Below, piece by piece: positions 30,461-40,026 of a stretch of 64,000 nucleotides of DNA. The notes under the pieces were generated by a model. It was not told where the DNA came from and ran no database searches. It saw only the letters and a list, made by a program, of their open reading frames with translations. The stretch spans positions 23,701 to 87,700 of the forward strand of contig CANGZW010000004.1 of assembly GCA_947458405.1 (NCBI GenBank), written 5' to 3'. The position numbers and the translations under genes were made by a program. Position 1 is the stretch's first letter. Every line of letters begins with the position of its first letter. The stretch comes from Leptospiraceae bacterium. Lineage in GTDB: Bacteria; Spirochaetota; Leptospiria; Leptospirales; Leptospiraceae.

Positions 30461-32386
30461 ATGAAATTTTTAACATTCTTAATCAGTTTTATTATATTAT
30501 TTTTTAATATAAATACTATAGTTTCAAGTCCATTAATTCATTTAAGTGAAGGAGATTCAATTAATGTAGTTTCAGACATTGAAATTTCAGAAAACTTTGA
30601 AGAAGAAACTGATATAAATAAATTAATAGTAAGTAGTTCAGAATCATGGCACAGAGCTGGTAGAAATGATATGATTCTTTATAAAGAACCTGGGATACAC
30701 CTCTGGACAAGATTTGATTTATTAAATGATACAGAAACTGAAAGGGAAGTTTTCATCAAAATAAAAGAATTTGTTTTAGATCAAGTTAACTGCTATGTTG
30801 TTTATGATAAAAATAATATTGCTCATTTTAAGAGTGGTATAAAAAAACCTTTAAACGAAAAAATTATTAAAACAGTAGATTCCATTTTCCCCATAGAATT
30901 AAAGAAGGGTGAAAAAGTTTCGGTTTATATCGATGTAAAAGCTGATATTTTCACTGCTTTTTATATAAGTATATATACTACGAATGGAATATTTGATCAC
31001 TTAATAAAACACAATTTTTTAATTGGTATATTTTTTGGATGTGTGATCTTTATGGGAGTACTTTGTATCTCAATTTTGTATTACATGAAAGATTATACTT
31101 ATTTGTACTACTTAGGCTTTTTATTTTCTGACTCCATTTTCCAATTTACAAGAGTTCTCCTTGGGATATATTTTTTATATCCAGAAAATCCTCAATGGAA
31201 CATATCTATTTGGTACTCATCACATGTTATCTCATTCATGTTTGCAACTTTATTCTTTAGAAAATTTTTAAATTTGAAACTTTATAATGCCTCTTTGGAT
31301 AAAATAACTCATTATTTGTCATACATTATCTTATTATTTTTACCGCTTCCTTATATCTTCAACGAGAATACTTTTTACATAGCACTTGGGGTGGGTTTTC
31401 TCTATACAATAATGGTATTCATATCAAGTATTTATGTGTATGGGATGGGATTTAAACCTGCTAAATACTTTTTTATGGCATGGGGATTTTTAATTGCTGG
31501 GGTCATTGCTTCCACTATTGCAACTAAAAATAATTTTATCCGTGAATATGCTTCCATGTTTGGATCTATTTTACAAATGATTTTTATTGTTTTTGCAATT
31601 CTCTCCAAAACAAATAGAATTCAAAAAGAAAAAGACCAAATGTCCCTTGAGATTTCAGGGATTAGAAAAGAATTAAATTTAGCTCAAAAAATTCAACTCT
31701 CCCTCTTACCGGAAAGACCTCCCAAATTAAAGGGTTGTGATATAGGATCGTATTACTTACCTATGAAAGAAATCGGTGGTGACTTTTTTGATTTCTATGA
31801 AAAAGATGAAAAGTCTTTCTCATGTATAGTAGCTGACGTTTCCGGACATGGTCCTGCCGCGGCTTTGATTGCTTCTATGCTTAAAGTTTCCTTTTCTTCA
31901 ACCTCAGAACTTTATGACCAACCATTAAAAGCCCTTTTGAAAATGAATCACTCCCTTTTGGGAAATTTAGGGAAAAAGTTTGTTACCGCAGTTTATGCCT
32001 ATGTAGACCTAAAAGAAAAAATATTAAAATATTCTAGTGCGGGACATCCTGCAATCATTGTACAACGAAGAAGCGAACAGAAAATTATTTATATGGAGCC
32101 CAAAGGACAATTTCTCGGCTGGTTTGAAGACATAAAATTAAGAGAATACACGTTTAATATCATGCCTGGAGATAGAATTTTACTCTATACTGATGGATTA
32201 ATAGAGGCCTTCAATGAAAAACATGAAATGTTTGATTATGATCATTTAGAGGAAGCTTTAATTAAGTACACATCACTAAGTGCTGAAGGAATATCTTACT
32301 TCTTGGGATTCCATGTAAAAGAATGGGTAGGATTTACACGAGACTTTGAAGATGATATTACTCTTGTGACAGTAGACATTCAATAA
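30461..32386 (+). CDS. 7TMR-DISM sensor with SpoIIE/PP2C-type phosphatase domain
   Basis: N-terminal DISMED2-like ectodomain, about 7 TM helices, GGDFFDF...VADVSGHGPAAALIASML...SSAGHPAIIV...LYTDGLIEA. Confidence 0.88.
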   Translation: MKFLTFLISFIILFFNINTIVSSPLIHLSEGDSINVVSDIEISENFEEETDINKLIVSSSESWHRAGRNDMILYKEPGIHLWTRFDLLNDTETEREVFIKIKEFVLDQVNCYVVYDKNNIAHFKSGIKKPLNEKIIKTVDSIFPIELKKGEKVSVYIDVKADIFTAFYISIYTTNGIFDHLIKHNFLIGIFFGCVIFMGVLCISILYYMKDYTYLYYLGFLFSDSIFQFTRVLLGIYFLYPENPQWNISIWYSSHVISFMFATLFFRKFLNLKLYNASLDKITHYLSYIILLFLPLPYIFNENTFYIALGVGFLYTIMVFISSIYVYGMGFKPAKYFFMAWGFLIAGVIASTIATKNNFIREYASMFGSILQMIFIVFAILSKTNRIQKEKDQMSLEISGIRKELNLAQKIQLSLLPERPPKLKGCDIGSYYLPMKEIGGDFFDFYEKDEKSFSCIVADVSGHGPAAALIASMLKVSFSSTSELYDQPLKALLKMNHSLLGNLGKKFVTAVYAYVDLKEKILKYSSAGHPAIIVQRRSEQKIIYMEPKGQFLGWFEDIKLREYTFNIMPGDRILLYTDGLIEAFNEKHEMFDYDHLEEALIKYTSLSAEGISYFLGFHVKEWVGFTRDFEDDITLVTVDIQ

Positions 32387-33181
32387 TTATAAAGTAAATC
32401 CAGCCTTTTTAGCATCTTCTAGAAATATTTTAACAGTATCCAATGATTGTTGCAGTGGTGTAATACTTCCTATTCCATTTAGTTTATTTAAAACATCCTT
32501 AGGAACAGTGATTATATGACAACCGAGATCGTTTGCTTGATAAATATTATATACTTCTCTGGTAGAAGCCCAAAGTAACTCAGTATTTTGCCTCATTGAT
32601 ACCAAAGCAGAAGATGCTATGATACACGGAACTGGATCTGTTCCAACATCAGCCATTCTTCCTGCAAATACTGATATTACAGCAGGGGTATTTTCTTTCA
32701 GAGCAAGAACCGTATCTCGTGTTTGTTCTTTAGTATAGACAGCCGTTATATTTAATTTTACCCCATCCTTGGATAAGTCTGTAATAACTGGATATGTTGC
32801 ATCTCCTTTTGAATTCATAACTGGAATTTTAACATAAACATTTTTTCCCCAGGAAGTAATTATTTTAGCTTGCTTTCTCATTCCATCAAAGTCATCTGCA
32901 AAAATTTCAAAAGAAATATCTCTATCCTGTATCTCAGATAAAACTTCTTTTGCAAATCCAGAATAATCTGATACACCAGCTTTTTTCATTAGGGATGGAT
33001 TTGTGGTAAAACCACTGACTTTTGGATTTTTATATAAATCTAAAATTTCTTTTTTATCAGCACCATCTGCATATATTTTTATATTCAAAGAATCTAATGT
33101 TCTTGTTTCATTTAATGGCATATTCCCACTCCAAACGTATCTGTGTTCATTCGATCTAAATGTATAAAACTTATCTTTCAA
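32387..33181 (-). CDS. tal: Transaldolase
   Basis: IYADGADKKEILDLYKNPKVSGFTTNPSLM; VYVKIPVMNSKGD catalytic Lys; NITAVYT; start possibly MPLNETRTL. Confidence 0.9.
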   Translation of the reverse strand: MKDKFYTFRSNEHRYVWSGNMPLNETRTLDSLNIKIYADGADKKEILDLYKNPKVSGFTTNPSLMKKAGVSDYSGFAKEVLSEIQDRDISFEIFADDFDGMRKQAKIITSWGKNVYVKIPVMNSKGDATYPVITDLSKDGVKLNITAVYTKEQTRDTVLALKENTPAVISVFAGRMADVGTDPVPCIIASSALVSMRQNTELLWASTREVYNIYQANDLGCHIITVPKDVLNKLNGIGSITPLQQSLDTVKIFLEDAKKAGFTL

Positions 33182-33214
33182 GTCACTTAATAATATGCAA
33201 GTATAAAGAGTAAT

Positions 33215-34609
33215 TTAATTCCCCATTCTTCTTTCAAACTCTATAAATCTTTGATTTTCATATTTATTTTTAGGAAACAATGTTGAAAAAAGGAATCCTA
33301 TTAAAAAAATCTGAGGAATTCCATATACACTCCAGTACCATGTATATCCCCCACTTTCTCCAAAATAAACATAACAAAATATTCCCCAAAATAATCCATA
33401 TATTATAGATACTAATACTCCAATCTTACTTGATTTTTTAAAATAGAAAGCTCCCAGTAGTCCGTAAGATAATGCGGCAATTGGAATATTCGCAAGGATT
33501 AATTTATCTAAAATTTTATCTATAAAGTATTCAGACATAAAAAATGAAATAATAATTATAATCAAAGTAATAATGATACTCCTACTTTGAGAATAACTTC
33601 TAGATTCTTTTTTATTTAAAAAATCTGAAACAATCATTGTTGTCATTGAACTCCATACTCCAGCTAAAGTAGTAGTACCTGCTAAAAATATAACTAAATA
33701 ACCAAACCCTCTAAATCCTATAGGAAATTTATTATTAATAATATAAGTTAAACCAACCTCGCCATTAAGTATATTTATATTACTAATTTTTAAATTATAA
33801 ACTGCTAAAATAGGTATAGAGTATAAAACAAAAACAATTATCGATGATACCCCTACAGCGATAAATGCTATATTTTCATTCTCAGCAGAAAATATTTTTT
33901 GCCCATACCATGGTGCTGAAATATAGGTAAACATAGTCAAAATAATTAATGATATTATAAATTTAGGAGGTAAATTATTAATACCATCCGAAAGTTGCAC
34001 TTCACTTATTATTTCATCCGGAATAGAAAAATAGTACAACAATGGAATTAATACTAATGTTGCCAAAAACGACCATACATCCGTTTTTATTATTGATATC
34101 AAGCCTCCTCTCAATGTAATTAATATAGTTAGTATTACTAAAATAATAGAAATCTGCCACCCCATTAAACCGCTTAGGACAGGAGAAAATAATATCTGCA
34201 TAGATTTTAAATAATTTGAGCTGAATCCCAATAATGCGATCAGTAAAAATGAACTGGAAATCTTTCCGAAGGTAGATCCATACCGCAGTGTAAATAATTC
34301 AGCAACACTAGAAGCATTAAATCTTTTCCATTTCTTTGCCACTACAAACGTGTAAAATAACAATCCAAATAAAAAGACAATTGGCAATGTTAATCCCCAT
34401 ACACCTGCTATGTATCCTACAGATGAAAATCCAATCAAGGTTGATGGATTAAATTCAGTCATAACTAAAGTTGCGATTAGAGGAAATAACTTTGTTTTTC
34501 TATCTGCCAATAAATAGCTTGATTCAGTTTTTACTGAAGAAGCATTGACCGATCCTAAAAAAATAGAGCCCAATAAGAATATGCAGAACACCAAAATATC
34601 TAAATTCAT
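33215..34609 (-). CDS. Sodium:solute symporter (SSS) family
   Basis: Polytopic; SSYLLADRKTKLFPLIATLVMTEFNPSTLIGFSSVGYIAGVWGL; RYGSTFGKISS. Confidence 0.82.
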   Translation of the reverse strand: MNLDILVFCIFLLGSIFLGSVNASSVKTESSYLLADRKTKLFPLIATLVMTEFNPSTLIGFSSVGYIAGVWGLTLPIVFLFGLLFYTFVVAKKWKRFNASSVAELFTLRYGSTFGKISSSFLLIALLGFSSNYLKSMQILFSPVLSGLMGWQISIILVILTILITLRGGLISIIKTDVWSFLATLVLIPLLYYFSIPDEIISEVQLSDGINNLPPKFIISLIILTMFTYISAPWYGQKIFSAENENIAFIAVGVSSIIVFVLYSIPILAVYNLKISNINILNGEVGLTYIINNKFPIGFRGFGYLVIFLAGTTTLAGVWSSMTTMIVSDFLNKKESRSYSQSRSIIITLIIIIISFFMSEYFIDKILDKLILANIPIAALSYGLLGAFYFKKSSKIGVLVSIIYGLFWGIFCYVYFGESGGYTWYWSVYGIPQIFLIGFLFSTLFPKNKYENQRFIEFERRMGN

Positions 34610-34712
34610 GTAACCAATAATATTTAATTTCGTCTAAAAAACCTAGTACATATTTTTTTTACATTGAAAAAAAGTATATTGAGCTTATAAGAATTTTTGT
34701 TAAATTGTATAT

Positions 34713-35444
34713 ATGAATAATAAAATGAAAGCACTGATTATTGGTGGAAATGGATCATTAGGAAAAGCTTTTCAATCATCTTTAGAGAAAAGAAACTATG
34801 AAGTTTGTAATACGTATCACTCAAATAAAATTTCCGAAAATAACTCTTACTCTCTTGATTTAGATTCTTCTGAATTAGAAATTGATAAATCCTTAGAGAT
34901 TATTCGAAATAATTTTGGAGTTCCCGATCTTTTAATAATTGCATCAGGCACAGCGTGTTACAATCCTCTAAATAAAACATCAAATGAAGATCTCAATCAT
35001 ACTTACAATGTTGACCTCATTGGTCCCGTTAGAGTTATAAAATATTTTTTACCATATTTTTTAGAGAGAAAATCAGGTATTATTCATGTTGTATCCGCAA
35101 TTGCAGGAGTCATGCCAGCCGTTAAAAATATGAGCATCTATACATCTGCTAAATTTGGTCTGGTTGGTTTTGTTAGGTCTTTAGCCACAGAACTGATAGG
35201 AACCGGAGTCAAAGCCTCTGTAAGCTGTCCAGGAGGTATCAAAACCAATCTCCCTGACAACGCAATTGGAGATAAAGAGTCCCTAATAAAATTCTTCCAG
35301 CAGTACGGTAAATCCTTCCATGAACCTAACGAAATTTCTGAGCTCATCTTGGACAAATTAGATGCAAGAGAAGTTTTAATTTTTCCGACAGAATCAGCAA
35401 AAAAACTATTCGAAGATAACCTAGCCAAACCTTTTTGGACATGA
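34713..35444 (+). CDS. Short-chain dehydrogenase/reductase
   Basis: IIGGNGSLGKAF, SAIAGVMPAVKNMSIYTSAKFGLVGF, CPGGIKTNLPD. Confidence 0.85.
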   Translation: MNNKMKALIIGGNGSLGKAFQSSLEKRNYEVCNTYHSNKISENNSYSLDLDSSELEIDKSLEIIRNNFGVPDLLIIASGTACYNPLNKTSNEDLNHTYNVDLIGPVRVIKYFLPYFLERKSGIIHVVSAIAGVMPAVKNMSIYTSAKFGLVGFVRSLATELIGTGVKASVSCPGGIKTNLPDNAIGDKESLIKFFQQYGKSFHEPNEISELILDKLDAREVLIFPTESAKKLFEDNLAKPFWT

Positions 35445-35677
35445 AAAACAAAATAGACTGGAAACATTTCGAAGGCTCTCATTGGACCTTCGAAGGAGAA
35501 GGATTACGACATTTCTCAGTCATTTCTTATTCAAAAAAAAATAGGCTGGTCTATTTACGAGCAGAGCTTACTGGAGAGGTTCGCTCTGTTTTTTTTTCTG
35601 AAATACAAAATCCTAAATTATGGTCCAGAAATTGGAAATTAATTATAGATAATGTCTCAAAAGCGATGCAAATATAG
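35435..35677 (+). CDS. Small Trp-rich hypothetical protein (TIGR02450-like)
   Basis: GSHWTFEGEGLRHFSVISY...YLRAELTGEVRSVFFSEIQNPKLWSRNWK; overlaps SDR by 10 nt. Confidence 0.55.
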   Translation: MDMKNKIDWKHFEGSHWTFEGEGLRHFSVISYSKKNRLVYLRAELTGEVRSVFFSEIQNPKLWSRNWKLIIDNVSKAMQI

Positions 35678-35753
35678 AAAAATTTTAAAGAATTACTTGC
35701 CAATTTTTAATATTTAAGTAAAATAACACCTTGCTTATAGCATAAGAGGTCCA

Positions 35754-37640
35754 ATGGTAGAGAGAATTTATCAGCTTATTGAAAACATAGCCCAAAAATA
35801 TCCCCATAAAATATCGTTTAGAAAAAGAAATGGCAAAGCCTTAGATGGAAGAACATTTTCTGAAATCAAGGATTTAATTGATAACACTGTTGCTGGATTT
35901 GAAGCCCTAGGAATTGAACGGGGTAAAAAAATAGCATTTTTTTGCGATGCCAGCCCCAATTGGATCATTGGAGATATGTCAATCCTATCAGCTGGATGTG
36001 TAACGGTTCCTAGGGGAACAGATGTGACTGTAGATGACATAATCTACATAATTAATCATTCAGAAGCGACTATTGCCATTGTTCAAAAAGAAAAAGATAG
36101 AAAAAGATTAGAATCATTACGAGATAAAATTCCTAGCATCACAAAAATATTCATTCTCGAAGATGAAAAATCTGAATTGGCTACAGGTAGTGGAACTTTA
36201 GGAGAGATTATTGAATTAGGGAAAGAATTTCGTTTAAAAAATCCTAATGGCTTAAAAAAGAGAGTTGAATCAGTGAATCCCGAAGAACTGGCAACACTTA
36301 TCTACACAAGTGGTACTACAGGAGCTCCTAAAGGTGTAATACTCAACCAAAAAGGATGGCTTACAGCTATCTCCCATACTGTTGAGAGAATGAATTTAGG
36401 CCCCGAAGATTCTGCAATTTCCCTACTACCTCCCTGGCATGCATTTGAAAGAGCTTTGGAATATGCAACAATATCAATTGGTTTAGATTTTGTTGTAACC
36501 GATGCCAAGGTGTTGAAGGAAGACTTGGCTTTGTTCCATCCTACTGTATTTCCCAGTGTTCCTAGAATATGGGAATCGTTATACAATGGAATCATGGCAA
36601 AAATATCCAAAGAGTCTCCAATAAAACAAACTATTTTTAAAATGGCAATGGAGATTGGATCAGAGTGGGCTAACCAAAAAGCTAAATTTTTTGGATATGA
36701 CTTTCATATTGAAGAAAGATCTGTTCTCTCAGTCATAAGTATTAAAATTGCATCAGGTATTACATTAGTTTTATTATTTCCTTTAAAATTATTGGCAGAT
36801 ATAGTTTTCGCACCTATTCACCAAGCCTTGGGAGGACAACTCAGAATTTCAGTTTCCGCAGGTAGTGCACTACCTTCCGTTGTAGATAAATTTTTAACAT
36901 CAATTGGATTGAGAGTATTAGAAGGCTATGGTATGACAGAAACTTCTGCAGTAGTGTCTGTAAGAAATCCTGAATTTCCTATGCCCGGAACTTTAGGTAC
37001 ACCCATTTCTGGTTATTCCATTAAAATTAAAGATGATAAGGGAGTTGAAATAGCAGAAAATATCGGTAAAAAAGGAACCCTCTGGATAAAGAGCGATCAA
37101 ATTTTAAAAGGATATTATAAGAGACCTGAATTAAACAAAGAAGTATTTGATACAGATGGATACTTCAATACAGGTGATTTGATGATTGTTAACTGGAAAG
37201 GAGAATTAATCTTTTCTGGCAGGAGTAAAGATACACTTGTATTAGCAGGAGGAGAAAACATAGAACCCTTACCAATTGAAGATAAACTTTTGGAATCTCC
37301 TTTAATCGATCAAGTATTAGTGATTGGAAATGAGAAAAAATCTTTAGGAGTTATCATAGTACCTAATTTTGAAAATGTAAAATCATCAATTCCTGGTTTA
37401 ACTGATGATACGAAGTTATGGAATTCAGACCAAAAAGCTAGACAGTTATATAAGAATGAAATTTTAAATTTGATCTCTCAAAAAAATGGATTCAAATCCT
37501 TTGAGCAAATTCCAGGTAATTGTTTTTATATTTCTCATAGAGGCTTTGACCCTGATACTGAAATGACAAGAACTCTAAAAGTAAAAAGAAATATTGTTTG
37601 TGAAAATTTTTCATATGAGATTGATAAAATGTTCAAATGA
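35754..37640 (+). CDS. Long-chain acyl-CoA synthetase (AMP-dependent)
   Basis: LIYTSGTTGAPKGVILNQKG, VLEGYGMTETSAVVSV, DGYFNTGDLMIVNWKGELIFSGRSKDTLVLAGGENIEP. Confidence 0.93.
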   Translation: MVERIYQLIENIAQKYPHKISFRKRNGKALDGRTFSEIKDLIDNTVAGFEALGIERGKKIAFFCDASPNWIIGDMSILSAGCVTVPRGTDVTVDDIIYIINHSEATIAIVQKEKDRKRLESLRDKIPSITKIFILEDEKSELATGSGTLGEIIELGKEFRLKNPNGLKKRVESVNPEELATLIYTSGTTGAPKGVILNQKGWLTAISHTVERMNLGPEDSAISLLPPWHAFERALEYATISIGLDFVVTDAKVLKEDLALFHPTVFPSVPRIWESLYNGIMAKISKESPIKQTIFKMAMEIGSEWANQKAKFFGYDFHIEERSVLSVISIKIASGITLVLLFPLKLLADIVFAPIHQALGGQLRISVSAGSALPSVVDKFLTSIGLRVLEGYGMTETSAVVSVRNPEFPMPGTLGTPISGYSIKIKDDKGVEIAENIGKKGTLWIKSDQILKGYYKRPELNKEVFDTDGYFNTGDLMIVNWKGELIFSGRSKDTLVLAGGENIEPLPIEDKLLESPLIDQVLVIGNEKKSLGVIIVPNFENVKSSIPGLTDDTKLWNSDQKARQLYKNEILNLISQKNGFKSFEQIPGNCFYISHRGFDPDTEMTRTLKVKRNIVCENFSYEIDKMFK

Positions 37641-39931
37641 TGAATATACCCTTTGCAATAAGAATTGGTTTGGCGATTTTTGGAATTTGTGGTACTTTAA
37701 CTATTTCAGTATCACTAATTATTTATAATCAAATATCTGGAAGTATTTGGAATGGAATGAGTTCTAGACTAAAAGATTTAAATAGATTAGCTCTTTCTCA
37801 AATTAAGCCAGATCAGATCGAGACAATCATTAATTTAAAATCTTTAATTGAAACAAAATATCCTGTACCTCAAGATATAATGAATAACTTGAATTCTGGA
37901 GAAACTCTTTCTTTGCTACCAAAAGAAGACATTGACAAAATTCAAAGACAAGATGATTTTCAAGATATAATTCAATATCTTAGAAGAGTAAAATTTTCTA
38001 CTGCACAAAATGTAGTACCGAAAGAAAATTTAGCCCAGGCGCCTGCAAATAAATTAGATATTCCTTTAGTAAGATATGTATATATTCTAACTGATATTCC
38101 AGGAGTTAAGGATTATAAAAATTTGCGATTCATTGCAGATGGAGATTATGAAACTATCGACATAGATGATAATGGAATGATAGATAATGACGAAATATCA
38201 ACATCCGTAGGACAACTATATAATACTGCAGGACAACCCGGTATAGAAGAGGCATTCAAAGGATCAGTTTCCTCTAATCCTGAGTACACCATGGATCAAT
38301 GGGGAATATGGATTACATCTTATGGACCGATTTTCGATAATAACGGAAAAATTATTGCTATTCTCGGTATAGATATGAATGCAAAAGGTGAGTTTAATTT
38401 ACTTAGAAAACTAAGAATTGTAATTGTAGTGGTAATTATATTATCTATTTTTTTATCATTTTTAGCAGGATATATCATCTCCATATACTTTAATAAACCA
38501 ATTTCAGCCTTAATTAAAGGAGTAGATTCTGTTTCAAAAGAGAATTATGATTATCATGTTGATATTAAATCTAAGGATGAACTCGGATTATTAGCGAATA
38601 CATTTAACTTAATGGTTGATTCTGTCAAAGAGATGAAATCGAGACTTCAAGATTACACTGAATCATTGGAAGAAAAAGTAGAGAAGAGAACTATTGAACT
38701 CAAACAATCATTAGATGAAATAAATACACTAAAAGTCCAACAAGATGGAGACTACTTTTTAACATCGCTATTATTAGAACCTCTAAGTAAAAATACTGTA
38801 AATTCTGAAAACCTAAAGATCGAGTTTTTACTCAAGCAAAAAAAAGAATTCTTTTTCAAGAATAAAACTCTAAATCTCGGTGGAGATATAAACATTGCTC
38901 ATTCTGTTACTATTGAAAATAAAAAGTATATAGTTTTTCTTAATGGGGATGCGATGGGGAAATCTATTCAAGGAGCAGGAGGAGCACTTGTCTTAGGATC
39001 TGTATTTCAATCAATCATTGCTAGATTAAATTTGTCTCCGATTGAACAATCTAAAAGTCCGGAGAGATGGTTAAAAGATGCATTTGTTGAAATGCATAAA
39101 GTATTTGAAGCATTTGATGGCTCTATGCTTATGTCATCAATAATAGGACTTATAAATGATAGAACTGGATCCTTATATTTTATTAATGCAGAACATCCAA
39201 ACTTAATATTATTCAGAGATAATAAAGCTAAATTTATAGAACCAAATACAAACCTTAGAAAACTTGGAACCGAAGGTATAGATGGTCAGGTATCAATAAA
39301 TGTTATTAATTTAGAAAAAAATGATTCTATATTTATTGGCTCAGATGGAAAGGATGATATATTATTACAAAATGAAAATAAGCATAGAATCATTAATGAA
39401 GATGAATCTGTGATACTTAATATTCTTGAAAAAATAAATGGGAATATTGAAATTTTATTAGATGAAATTTATAAAATAGGTGAAATTTATGATGACTTAT
39501 CACTAATAAAATTGACATATAGCGGGGAAAGACCCTCAGTACAATTTTTAGAACTATTAAGGAATAAAGCTCTCAATTATTATTTTGAAAAAAAATATGA
39601 TAATTGTACATCTATTTTATCTCAATTATTTGAGTATGATCCAACTGATAATGAATTATTATACTACGGATCATATGCGGCTAAATTATCAAGGAATTTA
39701 ACATTAGCCGCTGACTGGGGAGAAAGACTTTATTTAAGAAATCCTAAAAATACTAATAATTTAATAAATCTCATAAATGTTCTATTGATTCAAAATAATT
39801 TATCGAGAGCAAATAGATTTTTAGGAAGACTTGATAAGCTAGAACATGATAAAGAAAATTACAATAAATTGAAATTATTATATATTAAAAAATATGAAAA
39901 ACTAAAATTAAATAATTTATTCATCAATTAA
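37637..39931 (+). CDS. Membrane Cache-HAMP-SpoIIE/PP2C-type phosphatase with C-terminal TPR-like region
   Basis: Two TM helices flanking a periplasmic region; HAMP; GGDINI...NGDAMGKSIQGAGGALVLG...NAEHPNLILF...IGSDGKDDIL; helical C-terminus. Confidence 0.8.
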   Translation: MMNIPFAIRIGLAIFGICGTLTISVSLIIYNQISGSIWNGMSSRLKDLNRLALSQIKPDQIETIINLKSLIETKYPVPQDIMNNLNSGETLSLLPKEDIDKIQRQDDFQDIIQYLRRVKFSTAQNVVPKENLAQAPANKLDIPLVRYVYILTDIPGVKDYKNLRFIADGDYETIDIDDNGMIDNDEISTSVGQLYNTAGQPGIEEAFKGSVSSNPEYTMDQWGIWITSYGPIFDNNGKIIAILGIDMNAKGEFNLLRKLRIVIVVVIILSIFLSFLAGYIISIYFNKPISALIKGVDSVSKENYDYHVDIKSKDELGLLANTFNLMVDSVKEMKSRLQDYTESLEEKVEKRTIELKQSLDEINTLKVQQDGDYFLTSLLLEPLSKNTVNSENLKIEFLLKQKKEFFFKNKTLNLGGDINIAHSVTIENKKYIVFLNGDAMGKSIQGAGGALVLGSVFQSIIARLNLSPIEQSKSPERWLKDAFVEMHKVFEAFDGSMLMSSIIGLINDRTGSLYFINAEHPNLILFRDNKAKFIEPNTNLRKLGTEGIDGQVSINVINLEKNDSIFIGSDGKDDILLQNENKHRIINEDESVILNILEKINGNIEILLDEIYKIGEIYDDLSLIKLTYSGERPSVQFLELLRNKALNYYFEKKYDNCTSILSQLFEYDPTDNELLYYGSYAAKLSRNLTLAADWGERLYLRNPKNTNNLINLINVLLIQNNLSRANRFLGRLDKLEHDKENYNKLKLLYIKKYEKLKLNNLFIN

Positions 39932-40026
39932 TATTTCATTTTAGACTTAATTAAAAAAGGTTAACATAAATAAAACATTTTTCATTGAATTAAATTATAA
40001 GTATTTAAAAATTAGTTATAAAGAAT

